DNA of 15,212 bases, taken from contig CAMLLB010000073.1 of NCBI GenBank assembly GCA_946480815.1, positions 1 to 15,212 of the forward strand, given 5' to 3'. Both the position numbers and the translations under genes were made by a program. Below, piece after piece: positions 14,044 through 15,212 of this stretch. Source of the DNA: an uncultured Flavobacteriales bacterium (GTDB lineage Bacteria; Bacteroidota; Bacteroidia; Flavobacteriales; Crocinitomicaceae). The first letter of the stretch is position 1. Every line of letters begins with the position of its first letter. The notes under the pieces were generated by a model. It saw only the letters and a list, made by a program, of their open reading frames with translations, was not told where the DNA came from and did no database searches.

Positions 14044-14445
14044 ATGAAAACAAAAAACTCTGAAAATAATCCGCAATCGGAACCGACAAAATCAGAATTG
14101 GAGATTTTGCAGGTTCTTTGGAAAAATGGTCCTTCAACAGTTCGTTTTGTAAATGATTACCTAAACGAGCAGAAACGTGCCGTACAATATACTTCGACGC
14201 TAAAATTGATGCAGATCATGACCGAAAAAGAAATGTTACTGCGTGATGCATCGAGTATGAAGCATATTTACAGCGCGGCAATCGAAGAAAATCATACCAA
14301 GACCGTTTTACTGGACAAGTTTATTGACACGATGTTCAACGGTTCAAGTACCAACCTGATGATGCAGCTGCTGGGGAACAAAAAGACCTCACAGAAAGAA
14401 TTGGACGCAATTCGTGCCATGCTGGACCAGTTGGACAAGAAATAA
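14044..14445 (+). CDS. BlaI/MecI/CopY-family transcriptional repressor
   Basis: A 133-residue protein, the usual length for the family. The winged helix is at about 14-80: KSELEILQVLWKNGPSTVRF, helix VNDYLNEQ, then VQYTSTLKLMQIMTEKEMLL as recognition helix and following helix, and a wing ending IYSAAI. The C-terminal half (LDKFIDTMFNGSSTNLMMQLLG, KELDAIRAMLDQLDKK) is the dimerisation region. Family knowledge: the dimer represses its own operon and is cut by the partner M56 protease when the sensor is triggered. The start is 4 bp past a consensus -7 box. It precedes the M56 gene by 21 bp. No beta-lactamase or penicillin-binding protein gene is visible in the window, so the trigger and targets are open. 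Confidence 0.9.
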   Translation: MKTKNSENNPQSEPTKSELEILQVLWKNGPSTVRFVNDYLNEQKRAVQYTSTLKLMQIMTEKEMLLRDASSMKHIYSAAIEENHTKTVLLDKFIDTMFNGSSTNLMMQLLGNKKTSQKELDAIRAMLDQLDKK

Positions 14446-14466
14446 AAACTTTTAAAACCCAATACT

Positions 14467-15212
14467 ATGAATTTTTTAATGAACGACTCCATTATCACAG
14501 CAATCAGCTGGACATTGATCCACTCGCTTTGGCTCGGGCTCGCAGCAGCCATCCTGGCCGGATTTACTCTTTTACTTACCCAAAAATCCACTTCGGTAAT
14601 CCGATACAACCTGCTTGCAGGGCTGAGCCTGTTATTTTTGGTAACGATCGGTTTCATTTTCTATTACGAGTTCGAAACACAGACACCTGCTTTGCAAACG
14701 GAGGTAATAGCAACAAATAACCTTCAAACTGAACAGCTTGTATCTGCTTCCTCCGCAGTAATAAAGCAAGAGGTGAATACGCCGTTTTCTATCACAACTG
14801 CATTTATAAGCAGCTACGGTTCATGGATCGTCTTGATCTGGTTTGTTGTTTTTATTTTCAAATGCATCCGAATGACAAATGATTTACGGCAGGTTTATCG
14901 GGCACGCAACTACCAAACGAATTCTCCTGCGGAAATGTGGCAGAAACGTGTATCAGAACTCCAGGTTTCACTCCGGATCAAACGCAGCGTCCAATTGCTT
15001 GAATCTAAATTAGTGACGATCCCCTCGGTTACAGGATTCTTCAAACCTGTCATTTTGGTACCGGTTGGATTGCTGAACAATATTCCACAGGACCAGGTGG
15101 AGGCTATTTTGTTGCACGAGCTTGCGCACATTCGTCGCAGTGATTATGTGGTCAACCTGATGCAAACTTTCTTTGAAATCCTGTTTTTCTTTAATCCGGG
15201 TGTTTTGTGGAT
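14467..15212 (+). CDS. BlaR1/MecR1-type M56 membrane metallopeptidase (3' end beyond window)
   Basis: An open frame of 248 codons that runs off the window end, starting at ATG 14467 (MNFLMNDSIITAISWTLIHS). Membrane helices are at about 13-37, 44-66 and 113-133. A cytoplasmic zinc-protease domain follows. It includes the family segment LVTIPSVTGFFKPVILVPVG and the catalytic HELAH at 217-221, followed by IRRSDY, all standard for peptidase family M56. In the known systems the extracytoplasmic sensor detects a beta-lactam and the protease domain then leads to cleavage of the BlaI partner. In Bacteroidota many M56 proteins carry other C-terminal domains (for example TonB-like), so the ligand cannot be inferred here; the C-terminal part is out of view. 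Together with the preceding gene it forms a sensor-repressor pair. Confidence 0.9.
   Translation, partial: MNFLMNDSIITAISWTLIHSLWLGLAAAILAGFTLLLTQKSTSVIRYNLLAGLSLLFLVTIGFIFYYEFETQTPALQTEVIATNNLQTEQLVSASSAVIKQEVNTPFSITTAFISSYGSWIVLIWFVVFIFKCIRMTNDLRQVYRARNYQTNSPAEMWQKRVSELQVSLRIKRSVQLLESKLVTIPSVTGFFKPVILVPVGLLNNIPQDQVEAILLHELAHIRRSDYVVNLMQTFFEILFFFNPGVLW

Noticed and set aside
14292..14657. Minus-strand frame across the blaI/M56 junction
   Set aside because: Antisense to two clear family members.

Overview
The window looks like chromosomal DNA of a Bacteroidota bacterium, most likely Flavobacteriales, possibly a Fluviicola/Crocinitomicaceae relative. The taxonomic guess rests on four things: a secreted protein with a type IX secretion C-terminal sorting domain; cytochrome b-type SdhC of the Bacteroidota kind; promoters of the form TTTG-N19/20-TAnnTTTG; and start codons without Shine-Dalgarno sequences. 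No tRNA, rRNA, CRISPR array, transposase or phage gene was found.

Layout. 60-1127 (minus): a two-gene unit, a small lipoprotein followed 3 bp later by a CREST/ceramidase-like membrane protein with an unusual non-ATG start. 1309-1782 (plus): a four-helix membrane protein, convergent with a class 3 lipase (1842-2771, minus). 2902-3531: a conserved-looking protein of unknown function. 3532-4036 is a 505-bp gene-free stretch, most of it an imperfect tandem array of a ~140-bp hairpin-containing unit. 4037-5392: a T9SS-exported beta-propeller-like protein. 5507-5833: a secreted TonB-C-terminal-like protein, ended by a clear intrinsic terminator. 5911-6015: a set of interleaved inverted repeats. 6031-6390 (minus): a DUF5655-like protein. 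6618-7292: an SdhC subunit without its usual SdhA/SdhB neighbours, tail-to-tail with a transglutaminase-like/TPR protein (7297-8847, minus). 9166-10701: a DHA2-type 14-helix MFS exporter. 10796-11311: a FxLYD-like lipoprotein. 11371-12225: an MtfA-family zinc peptidase. 12340-12759 (minus): a lipocalin-like lipoprotein.

The right end holds two regulatory cassettes. 12911-13739 is a VOC-domain protein plus MarR regulator operon with a near-consensus promoter whose -7 box sits between the arms of a perfect 9-bp inverted repeat. 14044 to the window end is a BlaI/MecI-type repressor followed by a BlaR1/MecR1-type M56 sensor protease, truncated by the window edge. Its promoter carries a perfect 12-bp palindrome in the -33/-7 spacer and appears to start transcription at or next to the ATG.

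Most of the window is ordinary housekeeping and accessory chromosome. I did not see a convincing large undescribed system. The items most worth following are the tandem hairpin repeat, the interleaved inverted repeat, the promoter architecture of the two regulatory cassettes, and the orphan sdhC.
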